From the IMG/VR virus record IMGVR_UViG_3300032291_000551, positions 1-38,543 of that record: a stretch of 38,543 nucleotides of DNA. The stretch is one strand, 5' to 3'. The notes below the pieces were generated by a model. The model saw nothing but the letters and a program-made list of their open reading frames with translations. It had not been told where the DNA came from and did not search any database. Source of the DNA: a virus. Every line of letters starts with the position of its first letter. The stretch's first letter is position 1. This document shows positions 24,010 through 32,505 of this stretch, piece after piece. The translations under genes were made by a program, and so were the position numbers.

Positions 24010-25842
24010 ATGACAGTACGTAAGTATACCTCCCGCTCACAGCAAACAACACTGTCATCAGCAGTTACCTCTGGTGCTACTGTTCTTTCAGTAACGAATG
24101 CTTCTACGCTTCTTGCTGGCACAACTATCTCTGCTGGTCAAACCTTTGTAGTTGTTATTGACCCAGATACTGCACTTGAAGAAATTGTAGAAATTACCTC
24201 TGCGTCCTCTAACAATCTGACAGTAACTCGCGCTGTTGATATGTCTGGTGCATCAGCACAAGACCACTCATCAGGTGCTGTAGTACGTCACATGATTATT
24301 GGACGTGACCTTCGTGAATCAAACCTACACATTGAAGCAACTGGTGCTTACAATGATGGAACTAGCACACACGCTATGCATGGACTTGGTGCATCAGATG
24401 GTGTTGTAGTTGGTACTACTGCTACTCAGACTCTTACTAACAAAACTCTTACTGCTCCAGTTCTTACTGGTGCTGGCGTAGATGCAAGCATTGTGTTTGA
24501 AGGTTCTACTGCCGATGCTTATGAAACTACACTTACAGTAGTTGACCCAACTCAAGACAATACAATTACTCTGCCTAACACAACAGGCACTGTTGCTATT
24601 CTTACTGCTACACAAACAATGACTAATAAAACTTTAACAAGTCCTACTATTTCTGGTAGCCCAGTTATTACTGGTTTGTCTTCTGCTGGAATGTCAGCAT
24701 CATCTGCTGCTCCTAAAGATTATGTTGACGCAATTCTTGTTTTACAAGAAGCATCTGCTGCTTCATCTGCAGTTAGTGCCGCTTCTTCAGCGGCTAGTGC
24801 AACTGCTGCTGCTACATCTGCTACATCAGCGGCGGCTTCTGCCACCGCTGCTGCTACCAGCGCTACAAGCGCTGCTGCTTCTGCTACTACTGCTGCTGCT
24901 TCTGTAGCCAGTATAGCAACCTATGCAAGCAACGCGCTGGCAAGCCAGACCGCGGCGGCTACATCTGCTACCAGTGCTGCAGCCTCTGCTACGGCTGCTG
25001 CTACAAGTGCCACCAGTGCCGCTGCAAGCGCCACTACAGCCTCTAATTCGGCTTCTACGGCTACTACACAGGCTGCTGCTGCTTCAACTTCAGCAACCTC
25101 TGCAGCCGCTTCTGCTACTGCAGCAGCCACATCTGCTACCTCTGCTGCTGCATCAGTATCTGCTGTGGCTACATCTGCAGCCTCTGCTTTAACTAGCCAA
25201 ACTGCTGCTGCTACTTCGGCTACTTCTGCTGCAGCATCTCAGACCGCAGCAGCAACATCAGCCTCAAGTGCTGCTACCTCAGCATCTAGTGCTGCAACTA
25301 GCGCATCATCTGCCGCTACAACTTATGACAACTTTGATGACCGTTATCTTGGTAGTAAGTCAACTGCTCCTACTGTAGACAATGATGGCAATACACTTCT
25401 TGTAGGTGCTATTTATTGGAATGATGTTCTTAATAATATGTATGTATGGTCAGGTTCTACTTGGGTACAAATTGCTACTACTAGCGTTTATTCAGCGCCT
25501 ACTCTTGGTAGCACAACTATTGCTTCCGCTACTACATATACAAATGTTGATGGGTTAACTATTAACTCAACTACTATTCCAACATCTAAAACTTTAGTTG
25601 CTACTGATTCAACACAATATGTAGTGCCAAGCCAGTCAGGTCAATCAGGTAAATACTTAACAACTGATGGAACAACATCATCTTGGGGTACAGTTGCTGG
25701 ATACAGTGCACCAACACTAGGCACAACAGTGGTAACGTCTGGCGTTACTATTACAACAATTTCAGGATTAACAGACGTAGTACTTAACGGTCCAGGAAGT
25801 GTGACAGATGAACTGACACTACTTCTTATGGGCGCACTCTAA
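24010..25842 (+). CDS. Tail fibre with Ala/Ser/Thr repeat shaft
   Basis: A 610-aa protein. Residues 1-110 form a beta-rich virion-binding region (TISAGQTFVVVIDPDTALEEIVEITS). Repeated TQTLTNKTLTAP / TQTMTNKTLTSP elements follow (about residues 138-210), as in many phage fibres. Residues of about 247-437 are Ala/Ser/Thr repeats. Then a YDNFDDRYLGSKS module and GNTLLVGAIYWNDVLNNMYVWSGSTWVQ (about 438-495), a common fibre element, lead to a beta-rich tip. It would form trimeric fibres that touch the host cell. AGGCGAATAA precedes the ATG. Confidence 0.85.
   Translation: MTVRKYTSRSQQTTLSSAVTSGATVLSVTNASTLLAGTTISAGQTFVVVIDPDTALEEIVEITSASSNNLTVTRAVDMSGASAQDHSSGAVVRHMIIGRDLRESNLHIEATGAYNDGTSTHAMHGLGASDGVVVGTTATQTLTNKTLTAPVLTGAGVDASIVFEGSTADAYETTLTVVDPTQDNTITLPNTTGTVAILTATQTMTNKTLTSPTISGSPVITGLSSAGMSASSAAPKDYVDAILVLQEASAASSAVSAASSAASATAAATSATSAAASATAAATSATSAAASATTAAASVASIATYASNALASQTAAATSATSAAASATAAATSATSAAASATTASNSASTATTQAAAASTSATSAAASATAAATSATSAAASVSAVATSAASALTSQTAAATSATSAAASQTAAATSASSAATSASSAATSASSAATTYDNFDDRYLGSKSTAPTVDNDGNTLLVGAIYWNDVLNNMYVWSGSTWVQIATTSVYSAPTLGSTTIASATTYTNVDGLTINSTTIPTSKTLVATDSTQYVVPSQSGQSGKYLTTDGTTSSWGTVAGYSAPTLGTTVVTSGVTITTISGLTDVVLNGPGSVTDELTLLLMGAL
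24750..25320 (+). repeat. Degenerate tandem repeats coding an Ala/Ser/Thr shaft
   Basis: GCT/TCT/ACT codon repeats encode ATAAATSATSAAAS units of 14 residues (42 nt) with many variants. The block covers residues of about 247-437 of the tail fibre. Synonymous third positions vary, so the copies are not recent exact duplications, and unequal recombination could change shaft length. Confidence 0.8.
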
Positions 25843-25857
25843 GAAAGGGAGTAAGTT

Positions 25858-26160
25858 ATGGCAACAACAACTAAAGTGCTGGCTCGTACAGCAGCAGCAA
25901 CATCAAGTACAACTCTATATACAGTGCCATCTGCAACAACAGCGGTAGTAAGTAATATTGTTATTACAAATACTGCTGGTTCAGCAGGCACATTTACACT
26001 TGCACTCAATGGTGTAGCACTAGCATCAGCAGTATCTGTTGCTGCTAATAGCATTACAGCCATTGACCTTAAGCAAGTACTTACAGCAACCCAAACAATT
26101 ACTGGTCTTGCTTCAGCAACAACTATTAATTATCACATCAGCGGAGTGGAGATTTCCTAA
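25858..26160 (+). CDS. Beta-rich tail accessory protein (100 aa)
   Basis: AAAGGGAGTAAGTT precedes the ATG. It is Ala/Thr/Val-rich with alternating strands (TLYTVPSATTAVVSNIVITN, GTFTLALNGVALA) and looks like a small Ig or jelly-roll domain. It lies between two fibre-type genes and overlaps the next start (TAATG), so it may be a fibre tip or decoration protein. No exact family is named. Confidence 0.7.
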   Translation: MATTTKVLARTAAATSSTTLYTVPSATTAVVSNIVITNTAGSAGTFTLALNGVALASAVSVAANSITAIDLKQVLTATQTITGLASATTINYHISGVEIS

Positions 26161-27071
26161 TGGCTATTGATAGAATTCCTGGAGTTGGTCCTCAAAACTC
26201 TGATATTGCTACAGCAGTATCAACTGCTGTTCCTACTATTGCTCAGATTACATCTGCGGTAACAAGCAACGCTGCTTCTGCAGGTGTAACTATTGCTGCA
26301 ATTACCTCTGCTGGTAACACTGCTGGTTGGGGCGCTACTGGTGGTGTAACTCAAAAAGTTCAAGCATTTACAAGCACTGGTTCATTTGTAACTCCATCTA
26401 ATTGCACGGCAGTAGAAGTTTTTCTTGTTGGTGGCGGTGGTGGCGGTGGTAGCAGTGCTGGTGGTTCGGCTGCAGGTGGTGGTGGAGGTGGTGGAGTAAT
26501 CAATAGAACAATCTCTGTTACAGCAGGAACTACTTATACAGTTACTATTGGCGGTGCTGGTGCTGGCGGTGGTGGTGGTGCTAGCGGAAGCAATGGTGGA
26601 AATACTACTTTTGGTGGGCTTGCACAAGCAACTGGTGGTGGCGGTGGTGGCGGTGGAGGTATTAACGGACTTGAAGGTGGCTGCGGTGGTGGCGCTGGTA
26701 GTAATAACCCAAGTCGTGGTGGCGGTGGTGGCGGTGGAAACGCTGGCACTGGCGGTGGTTATACATGGAGTACTAATGGTATTAACTTTGTTGGAGGTAG
26801 AGGTACACAAGGTTCAAGCGGAGGTTTTGCTGCTGCCGACAATAATGGTGCTGGTAGTCATGGTGGCGTGGGTATATTTGGTTTTGGTGGTGGTGGAGGT
26901 GGCGGTGGTCCTATTGGTGGTCGAGGTTCATCAAGCGGTGGTAATGGTGGCGCCAATGCTGGAGGTTTCTCGGCAGATACAAACTCAGGCAGTGGCGGTG
27001 GTGGCGGTGGAAACGGTAACAATGGTGGCAATGGTGGTTCAGGTTATGCACAAGTTACATATTGGTCATAA
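26160..27071 (+). CDS. Glycine-rich tail protein
   Basis: A 303-aa protein. The first 75 residues are Ala/Thr-rich (DIATAVSTAVPTIAQITSAVTS). A KVQAFTSTGSFVTPSNCTAVEVFLVGGGGGG motif then opens the glycine-rich domain known in phage tail and adhesin proteins (recalled family). From residue 92 to the end there are long Gly tracts with TISVTAGTTYTVTIGGAG and a final GSGYAQVTYWS. Such domains probably form polyglycine-II-type sheets that display variable loops. A receptor-contact role is likely, but the target is unknown. Confidence 0.8.
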   Translation: MAIDRIPGVGPQNSDIATAVSTAVPTIAQITSAVTSNAASAGVTIAAITSAGNTAGWGATGGVTQKVQAFTSTGSFVTPSNCTAVEVFLVGGGGGGGSSAGGSAAGGGGGGGVINRTISVTAGTTYTVTIGGAGAGGGGGASGSNGGNTTFGGLAQATGGGGGGGGGINGLEGGCGGGAGSNNPSRGGGGGGGNAGTGGGYTWSTNGINFVGGRGTQGSSGGFAAADNNGAGSHGGVGIFGFGGGGGGGGPIGGRGSSSGGNGGANAGGFSADTNSGSGGGGGGNGNNGGNGGSGYAQVTYWS

Positions 27072-27082
27072 GGAGAAAAATT

Positions 27083-27325
27083 ATGGAACAACACTACGTA
27101 TTTCTTAAAGACAATCGAGTTGTACAAATTGCAGTATTTGCTTTACAAGATGAAACACTTGCTAACGCAGTTGCACACGAAAACGGATTTGATGACGCAA
27201 TATGGGTAGGAACAAATACTCCTGCCATGTGGTCAACTTATGACGGTACAACATTTACTCCTCCAACTAATGAGTATTTAATTTCTACTGGGATTCTTAT
27301 ACCAGTAATAGAAGTAATAGAATAA
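27083..27325 (+). CDS. Small tail-region protein (80 aa)
   Basis: The start at 27083 is preceded by AAGGAGAAAAATT, better than the ATG at 27062 inside the previous gene. It reads MEQHYVFLKDNRVVQIAVFALQDETLAN and has AIWVGTNTPAMWSTYDGTTFTPPT near the middle, a pattern like that of small fibre-assembly or tail-tip chaperone proteins. The exact role is not known. Confidence 0.65.
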   Translation: MEQHYVFLKDNRVVQIAVFALQDETLANAVAHENGFDDAIWVGTNTPAMWSTYDGTTFTPPTNEYLISTGILIPVIEVIE

Positions 27326-27335
27326 TACTTACCCC

Positions 27336-27358
27336 TGAGCACGGATTAAAACTGCTCA
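27336..27358 (+). terminator. Weak hairpin before the tail hub gene
   Basis: TGAGCA (27336-27341) and TGCTCA (27353-27358) form a 6-bp stem with an 11-nt AT-rich loop, followed by AACTAATTTTAT. It is in a 61-bp gap. The stem is short and the T run is interrupted, so it is at most an attenuator. Confidence 0.3.
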
Positions 27359-27386
27359 ACTAATTTTATAACTTAAAGGAGATACG

Positions 27387-29651
27387 GTGGCAGGCAGAGA
27401 TATTACGGATGGTCGCGCTAGTCGGGCTATTGCTGTTGACCTTGGTATTGGTACAGGTACCATTTGGCAAAACACTGGCATAGCATATGACGTAGCCATT
27501 GCAGGTATTCCGTTCTTCTTAGGTATTAAAGATGAACGTCCTTACGAACGTGCTACTGCACCGTTTCGTAAAGAGCAGTTTGATTCACAGACTAACCCAG
27601 GTGAGCAATCGCTTACTGGTTGGTGGTTACGTAGTCAGAACTCATTTCATACTGGTGAAGGTATTTACTTTTACGACCCGCTATCTAACCCATACGCTAC
27701 AACTATTTCTACTAACTCGTACCGTTTTGCAGACAGTCAAGGGGTAAATGTATTTGATGAAGGAGAAGTAACACTTCTTAAAAGTGTAGTTAACACACAC
27801 CCTACTACTGGCGCAGTTGTAGGTACAGACCATCAACATGTTAATCAGCATGCACGTTCTATTCAATGGTCTGGTGTTAATGGCGTGCTATTGCATGATG
27901 AGTTCGATGTAGATAAAATCTATTCAGCAATTACTGTATCAATAACCAACAAAGCCTTAACTAGTAACGTAGCAACTCTTACTACATCCGCAACGCATGG
28001 GCTTACAATTGGTATGACCATTACAATCACAGGTGTAGATGCTACATTTAATGGGGAATATCGTATTACTAGTGTACCTACAACTACGACTTTTACCTAT
28101 GCTAAGACGGCATCTAATGTGCCATTTACCGCTGTATCTCCAGTAGGTACTGGTGTAACTAGTCCAGTAATTCATTTCATTGATTATTTATCTGGTACAG
28201 ACCGTAAAGTTTACGCTATCTGTGATGATGGAGTCTACGCTTACTGGATAACAAACAAAACTGCAGGTGGAGCAGAGCGCCTTACCATGTTTAAGAAGCC
28301 ATTAACTGGCGACTCAACTACTGGCTCATCTAACCCATCTGCAACAGGTGACGTTACACAGATGTTCCAAAGTGGAGATGAAGAAATCTTTTATGCAACA
28401 ATGGAGTTCATCAAGGACCGTATTGTTCTTTGTGTCAATAATAAAGTTTACGAATTCCCTACCAACACTGACGCATTTGGTGATGGTAATCTTGTCTTTA
28501 CTAATCAAAATATTAACTATCATTATACAAGTGTTGCTGCTTCTGGTCCTGCTATTTATACTGCTGGACATTCTGGTATTTATTCTACAATTCAAAAGTA
28601 TACACTAACAACAGCAGGTGCAATGCCTACGCTTACATCTGCCGTAGTTGCAGCAGAACTACCTGCTGGTGAAATTGTAGAAAAGTTGTACTACTACCTT
28701 GGCTATATGTGCATTGGAACTAATAAAGGTATTCGAGTTGCAAGTGTTAATGACCAAGATGGTTCACTTAATTATGGTCCACTTATTGTTGAAACATCAC
28801 AATCAGTCTATGATTTTGCTGGTAGAGATAGATTTATTTGGGCAGCATCAGGTATAGGTGCTTTAGATGGTGGACTTATTCGTGTTGATTTAGGAACAGA
28901 AATAGAATCATTGCGTTTTGCATATGCAAATGATTTACAGATACAACAAAGCACAGAACATTACACAACAGGTGTAGCATTTTTAGGTGTTACTAATCGT
29001 CTTACATTTACTACAGCCTATAAGGTAACAGATGGTGCAATTTACTTAGAGTCACCTACAGAATTAGTAACCAATGGTTACTTAACTACTGGTTATATTA
29101 GGTATAACACATTAGAACATAAACACTTCAAGCGTCTTGTTGGATTAGGTAACTTTGATTATGGCTCCATGAGCCTACAAACGGTTGATTTTGATGGTAC
29201 TGTTTATGATGTTAACTCATACGATGCTGCTATTGGTAATCCTGAATCTACAATTACACAACCAACTGGTCCACAAGATGCAATTGCTTTGCGGTTTGTG
29301 TTATTTCGTGATGCAACAGACACTACTAAGGGTCCTGAATTTAAGGGCTATCAACTTAAAGCGTTGCCTGCTAACCCGCGTAACAGAATTATTAAAGTAC
29401 CTTTGATGAACTTTGATATTGAAACAGATAAGTACAACACAACTGTTGGCTACGAAGGCAGAGCCTTCGATAGATTGGCAGCACTAGAAACTGCTGAGAG
29501 CAATGGTGACATTGTGTCTTGGCAAGACTTCCGCACTGGAGAAACACAACAAGTACTAATTGAACAGGTACTGTTTAATGATGTTACCCCTCCCGATAAG
29601 AAACTTACTGGCTTCGGCGGTACGATTTCTCTAACCATTAGAACGGTATAA
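27387..29651 (+). CDS. Large tail hub/nozzle-like protein (754 aa)
   Basis: GTG 27387 is chosen because AAAGGAGATACG precedes it. The protein opens with MAGRDITDGRASRAIAVDLG and TIWQNTGIAYDVAIAGIPFF. It holds an inserted Ig-like module (ALTSNVATLTTSATHGL to ATFNGEYRITSVPTTTTF, about residues 190-235), then many short beta strands with propeller-like spacing (RKVYAICDDGVYAYWIT, GEIVEKLYYYLGYMCIGTNKG). The C-terminus is beta-rich. Length and beta content fit a podovirus nozzle of T7 gp12 type, but the homology is not proven by eye. Confidence 0.65.
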   Translation: MAGRDITDGRASRAIAVDLGIGTGTIWQNTGIAYDVAIAGIPFFLGIKDERPYERATAPFRKEQFDSQTNPGEQSLTGWWLRSQNSFHTGEGIYFYDPLSNPYATTISTNSYRFADSQGVNVFDEGEVTLLKSVVNTHPTTGAVVGTDHQHVNQHARSIQWSGVNGVLLHDEFDVDKIYSAITVSITNKALTSNVATLTTSATHGLTIGMTITITGVDATFNGEYRITSVPTTTTFTYAKTASNVPFTAVSPVGTGVTSPVIHFIDYLSGTDRKVYAICDDGVYAYWITNKTAGGAERLTMFKKPLTGDSTTGSSNPSATGDVTQMFQSGDEEIFYATMEFIKDRIVLCVNNKVYEFPTNTDAFGDGNLVFTNQNINYHYTSVAASGPAIYTAGHSGIYSTIQKYTLTTAGAMPTLTSAVVAAELPAGEIVEKLYYYLGYMCIGTNKGIRVASVNDQDGSLNYGPLIVETSQSVYDFAGRDRFIWAASGIGALDGGLIRVDLGTEIESLRFAYANDLQIQQSTEHYTTGVAFLGVTNRLTFTTAYKVTDGAIYLESPTELVTNGYLTTGYIRYNTLEHKHFKRLVGLGNFDYGSMSLQTVDFDGTVYDVNSYDAAIGNPESTITQPTGPQDAIALRFVLFRDATDTTKGPEFKGYQLKALPANPRNRIIKVPLMNFDIETDKYNTTVGYEGRAFDRLAALETAESNGDIVSWQDFRTGETQQVLIEQVLFNDVTPPDKKLTGFGGTISLTIRTV

Positions 29652-29655
29652 CACT

Positions 29656-29874
29656 ATGTCATTACAAGACTGGGCTGCATTTGCTCTATCAATTACATCA
29701 TTAGTTGGTGCATTTGCTGTGATGATTCGCTGGATGGTCAAGCATTATCTAGCAGAACTAAAACCCAATGGTGGCAGTTCATTAAAAGACTCAGTTAATG
29801 TTAATACTGAAAGATTAAACCGCGTTGAACAACGCGTTGATGATATATATAAATTGTTATGTGAGAAGCAGTAA
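29656..29874 (+). CDS. Small membrane protein with coiled-coil tail (72 aa)
   Basis: Residues of about 5-28 are hydrophobic (WAAFALSITSLVGAFAVMIRWMV), one membrane span. The rest is a soluble helix, NTERLNRVEQRVDDIYKLLCEK. This layout is typical of the small membrane proteins next to actinophage lysis genes. The ribosome site is weak. It lies just after the tail hub and overlaps the next small gene by TAATG. It could be a holin accessory or an anti-holin. Confidence 0.65.
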   Translation: MSLQDWAAFALSITSLVGAFAVMIRWMVKHYLAELKPNGGSSLKDSVNVNTERLNRVEQRVDDIYKLLCEKQ

Positions 29875-29969
29875 TGGGATTTACTACAATAATTCCCGAA
29901 CCGCTGTGGGGACAGCCAACACCTAATGTTAACCCAAGTGATTGGGAAGACGAAGAGGATGACGACTAA
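29874..29969 (+). CDS. Acidic mini-protein (31 aa)
   Basis: Read from the TAATG at 29872-29876. It has MGFTTIIPEPLWGQPTPNVNP followed by DWEDEEDDD. Its ATG uses the TAATG junction and its stop is 18 bases before the next gene. The strong acidic end and tight packing make it plausible, but 31 residues are too few for a firm call. Confidence 0.5.
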   Translation: MGFTTIIPEPLWGQPTPNVNPSDWEDEEDDD

Positions 29970-29987
29970 CTAACCCGAAAGGTACAA

Positions 29988-31346
29988 GTGAAACTTCCCC
30001 GTTTACTTGCAGTATGGTTTCTAGTATTAGGAACTTCTATATTTTGTTTACCATTTGCTAATGCAGAAAACACAGGTCAGATAACTGTTACTTGCGGCAA
30101 TGAGGCTGGCGAATCAAGAGTATTTAATGTTGGCTGGGATACAACAACTCAATTTTTTGAAGGCAAAGGAAACATTGCTGCATTGTTTTGCTCTATTGCA
30201 ACACAAGGAAAATGGAAAACTTTTGTATCTACAACTGCACCTGAAAGCACATGGTATTACAACGGCGTAGCACCTACGCCTGAGCCAACTCCAGAACCTT
30301 TACCTTCTCCTTCACCCGAACCAACTCCAACTCCGAGTCCTGAACCCTCAGTTGAGCCGAGTCCAACGCCAACTGTAGAGACGCCAACCGTGACTTCTCC
30401 AGTTCCAGATGTGACTCTAACTCCTGTATCTTCTGACACAAGTACTGTTGTGAGTAATGCATCTCCAACTCCTATTTCTTTACCTGATACCAGTACAGCA
30501 ACGCCAGTACTGCCAGAGCAACCGATAACCCCAGAACCACAGCCTACACCCCTTCCTGAGCCAATGCCTGTGCCACCTGCTGTTCAAGTTCCTGCTGTAC
30601 CAATCGAGCCAGTTCCCGTTCCTGTTCAGGAACCAGCCCCAGTGCAACCTGACCCCGTTCCAGAACCACCTGTTGCAGTCCCGCTGCCAGAGCCAAGTCC
30701 AGAACCTGCGCCTGAACCAGCGCCAGTGCCTGTTGAGCCATCTCCAGTAGAGCCTTCAGCCCCTGAGCCTGCCCCTGAACCTGTTCCAGTAGAACCAGAA
30801 CCTCCTGTGCTCGCTCCTGAACCACCCGTTGTGGCTCCCGAGCATCCACCAGAGGCAATTCCTGCTCCTGTAATTCCTGCACCTGCTCCTGTACCTGCAC
30901 CTGAACCTCCTGTTGTAGCACCTGCGCCACCTCCCGTGGCTACAGTTAATTCTACACCAGAACAACGTGCAGCCATAGCAGAAACGCTGATAGAAAGTGC
31001 GCAAGGCGCACCCGTAACAGCACAAGCAATTGCAGCAGCAGGTCTTGAATACAAAGATTTGCCAGCCGAAACACCAGTTGAAGTCCGTGAGGATGAAGAT
31101 GGTAATGAGGTTGTTATTACTGCCGAAGTAGCAGCAGCCCTTGTTGTACTTGAAAATCCTGCTGAATTACTTAACGCAATTCTAACTGACCCAACCCAAG
31201 CACTGCTTGCACTAACAAACATCGGCGCTGACATGTCAGTTGAAGAACGTGAAGAGTCAGAGAAAATTATTATCGCATCAGTCATTGCTGGGCAGGCTGC
31301 GGTAGGCGCAGCAGGCATGGCAGCAGCCTATAGGAGAAACCCATGA
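29988..31346 (+). CDS. Secreted Pro-rich protein in lysis region (452 aa)
   Basis: GTG start, with AAAGGTACAA upstream. Residues 1-26 are a signal peptide (MKLPRLLAVWFLVLGTSIFC and then ANA before ENTG). A small Cys-containing domain follows (about residues 27-95: ITVTCGNEAGESRVFNV, NIAALFCSIATQ), then a long proline stalk of PEP, PTP and PVP repeats (about 98-322). A helical Ala/Glu-rich region comes next (TPEQRAAIAETLIESAQG), and a hydrophobic end (IIIASVIAGQAAVGAAGMAAAY) before RRNP. It could span the actinobacterial wall as an anchored or spanin-like protein. The role is inferred. Confidence 0.7.
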   Translation: MKLPRLLAVWFLVLGTSIFCLPFANAENTGQITVTCGNEAGESRVFNVGWDTTTQFFEGKGNIAALFCSIATQGKWKTFVSTTAPESTWYYNGVAPTPEPTPEPLPSPSPEPTPTPSPEPSVEPSPTPTVETPTVTSPVPDVTLTPVSSDTSTVVSNASPTPISLPDTSTATPVLPEQPITPEPQPTPLPEPMPVPPAVQVPAVPIEPVPVPVQEPAPVQPDPVPEPPVAVPLPEPSPEPAPEPAPVPVEPSPVEPSAPEPAPEPVPVEPEPPVLAPEPPVVAPEHPPEAIPAPVIPAPAPVPAPEPPVVAPAPPPVATVNSTPEQRAAIAETLIESAQGAPVTAQAIAAAGLEYKDLPAETPVEVREDEDGNEVVITAEVAAALVVLENPAELLNAILTDPTQALLALTNIGADMSVEEREESEKIIIASVIAGQAAVGAAGMAAAYRRNP

Positions 31347-31510
31347 AGAAGATAATGAAAGATATGATTGACCAACTATGGACACTACTCGGCATGTTTA
31401 TTGCATGGGTTGTTCTTGATGGTTCAGCCAAGACTGTAGTTGGATATGCAATTGTAGGTACATTGGTTGCATGGGCAGTTACATACCCACTACGTAACCC
31501 AAAGGAATAA
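31343..31510 (+). CDS. Small two-span membrane protein, holin candidate (55 aa)
   Basis: A short frame found from the ATGA overlap with the Pro-rich gene. TAGGAGAAACCC precedes its ATG. MKKIMKDMIDQLWTLLG is followed by two hydrophobic segments (about 16-25 and 33-47: MFIAWVVLDG, VVGYAIVGTLVAWAVTY) and a basic end. It is directly before a second holin-like gene and the endolysin, so a holin or anti-holin role is likely. Confidence 0.7.
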   Translation: MKKIMKDMIDQLWTLLGMFIAWVVLDGSAKTVVGYAIVGTLVAWAVTYPLRNPKE

Positions 31511-31512
31511 CA

Positions 31513-31755
31513 ATGGATACATTTAAAAATGTAATGATGCGTATTCTTGCAGTCATTGCAGCCGAAGCACTAGGAGTTATTGGTGCTGGCTCATTGGTTG
31601 GAATTGAAGTATGGCAGGCAGCAGTACTAGCGGGCGCGCTTGGCGCAGCCCGTGTACTTGAGGCATTAGCCCGCTTTTTCCTAGCAGATGGCAACTTATC
31701 AGCAGAAGAAATTAACGCAGCCTTTGCTAAGGTTGACAAGAAAGCGAGTGAATAA
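31513..31755 (+). CDS. Holin (r1t-like layout)
   Basis: An 80-aa protein with a short N-terminal helix, a hydrophobic stretch over about residues 11-33 (ILAVIAAEALGVIGAGSLVGI) and a second at about 36-55 (VLAGALGAARVLEALARFF). A charged tail follows (AEEINAAFAKVDKKASE). The pattern is like that of small actinophage holins of the r1t type. It ends in TAATG with the endolysin start, the usual holin-endolysin order. It would open the membrane at the end of infection. Confidence 0.75.
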   Translation: MDTFKNVMMRILAVIAAEALGVIGAGSLVGIEVWQAAVLAGALGAARVLEALARFFLADGNLSAEEINAAFAKVDKKASE

Positions 31756-32267
31756 TGGGACAACGTGCAGACTTTATTGCAGTAGCAAAGACTGAACTTG
31801 GTGTTATTGAAGGACCAAAAGATAACGAAACAAAGTATGGCGCATTTACTAAGGCTAACTTCTTGCCTTGGTGTGGTTCATTTGTGAACTGGTGTGCTAA
31901 TGAAGTAGGGCTAAAGATTCCTAACTGTGTATCTACAGTTGCAGGTGCTAAGGCTTTTGAAAAGAAGGGTCAATGGGAACTTGCTAGCGACACAGCAACA
32001 CCGCTACCAGGAGACATTGTGTTTTTTGATTTCCCGAACGATGGCGTTGACCGCATCTCCCATGTGGGAATTGTAGTCAAGGACAATGGTGACGGAACGG
32101 TTACCTGTGTTGAGGGCAATACTGCTCCAGACAAGAAAGGTGACCAGCGTAACGGAGGGCAAGTCTGCCTAAAGGTGCGTGCGTTTAAGAAGAAGAATGG
32201 CTCAAAGTTGCGTAAGTCACAAGCCGTGACTGTTGTTGGTTTTGGTAAGCCAGTATTCAAATCATAA
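31755..32267 (+). CDS. CHAP-domain endolysin
   Basis: A 170-aa protein with the CHAP (NlpC/P60-like) catalytic set: WCGSFVNWC with nucleophile C40, ISHVGIVV with H103, and VEGNT with E120/N122 as candidate third residue. LPGDIVFFDF at about 84-93 is the typical strand before the histidine. It has no signal peptide, so export depends on the holin. CHAP enzymes are amidases or endopeptidases of peptidoglycan. No separate wall-binding domain is seen, so its basic Lys-rich C-terminus (FKKKNGSKLRKSQ) may help bind the wall. Confidence 0.9.
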   Translation: MGQRADFIAVAKTELGVIEGPKDNETKYGAFTKANFLPWCGSFVNWCANEVGLKIPNCVSTVAGAKAFEKKGQWELASDTATPLPGDIVFFDFPNDGVDRISHVGIVVKDNGDGTVTCVEGNTAPDKKGDQRNGGQVCLKVRAFKKKNGSKLRKSQAVTVVGFGKPVFKS

Positions 32268-32275
32268 GGAGAAAC

Positions 32276-32467
32276 ATGTTCGACCTAGAAAAGATGAAGC
32301 AAATTGGTCTGTCATATGTACGTGCAGCAGCAGCATCTGCTTTTGCACTATACACAGCAGGCATCCACGACCCTAAGACATTGGCACTAGCCTTTGTTTC
32401 AGGTCTTGTTGGTCCAATTATGAAGGCGCTAGACAAATCAGCACCTCAGTTCGGACTAAAGAAGTAA
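32276..32467 (+). CDS. Small membrane protein after the endolysin (63 aa)
   Basis: AAGGAGAAAC precedes the ATG. It reads MFDLEKMKQIGLSYVRAAAASAFALYTAG and has a second weakly hydrophobic helix (TLALAFVSGLVGPIMKAL), ending in a basic segment. It resembles small phage membrane proteins often found beside holins. It is the last rightward gene before the terminator. It might be a third lysis protein. Confidence 0.65.
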   Translation: MFDLEKMKQIGLSYVRAAAASAFALYTAGIHDPKTLALAFVSGLVGPIMKALDKSAPQFGLKK

Positions 32468-32475
32468 CGATTTAA

Positions 32476-32491
32476 GGGGCTTAGCAGCCCC
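32476..32491 (+). other. Small GC hairpin before main terminator
   Basis: GGGGCT-TAGC-AGCCCC is a perfect 6-bp stem with a 4-nt loop, right after the last rightward gene. With the next hairpin it forms a tandem end-of-operon signal, perhaps a back-up stop or a 3' stability stem. Confidence 0.6.
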
Positions 32492-32505
32492 GTAGAGACA
32501 AGAAG

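Noticed and set aside
26382-27108. Frames overlapping the Gly-rich tail gene, including a 186-aa Val-rich plus-strand frame
   Set aside because: Low-complexity shadows of GGT/GGC repeats; no start signals, and the Gly frame ends with a normal tail-protein motif.
30257-31318. Long open frames on the minus strand across the proline-rich gene, rich in Gly, Ser and Thr
   Set aside because: They are the complement of PEP/PTP codon repeats; no ribosome sites, and the forward frame has a signal peptide and membrane tail.
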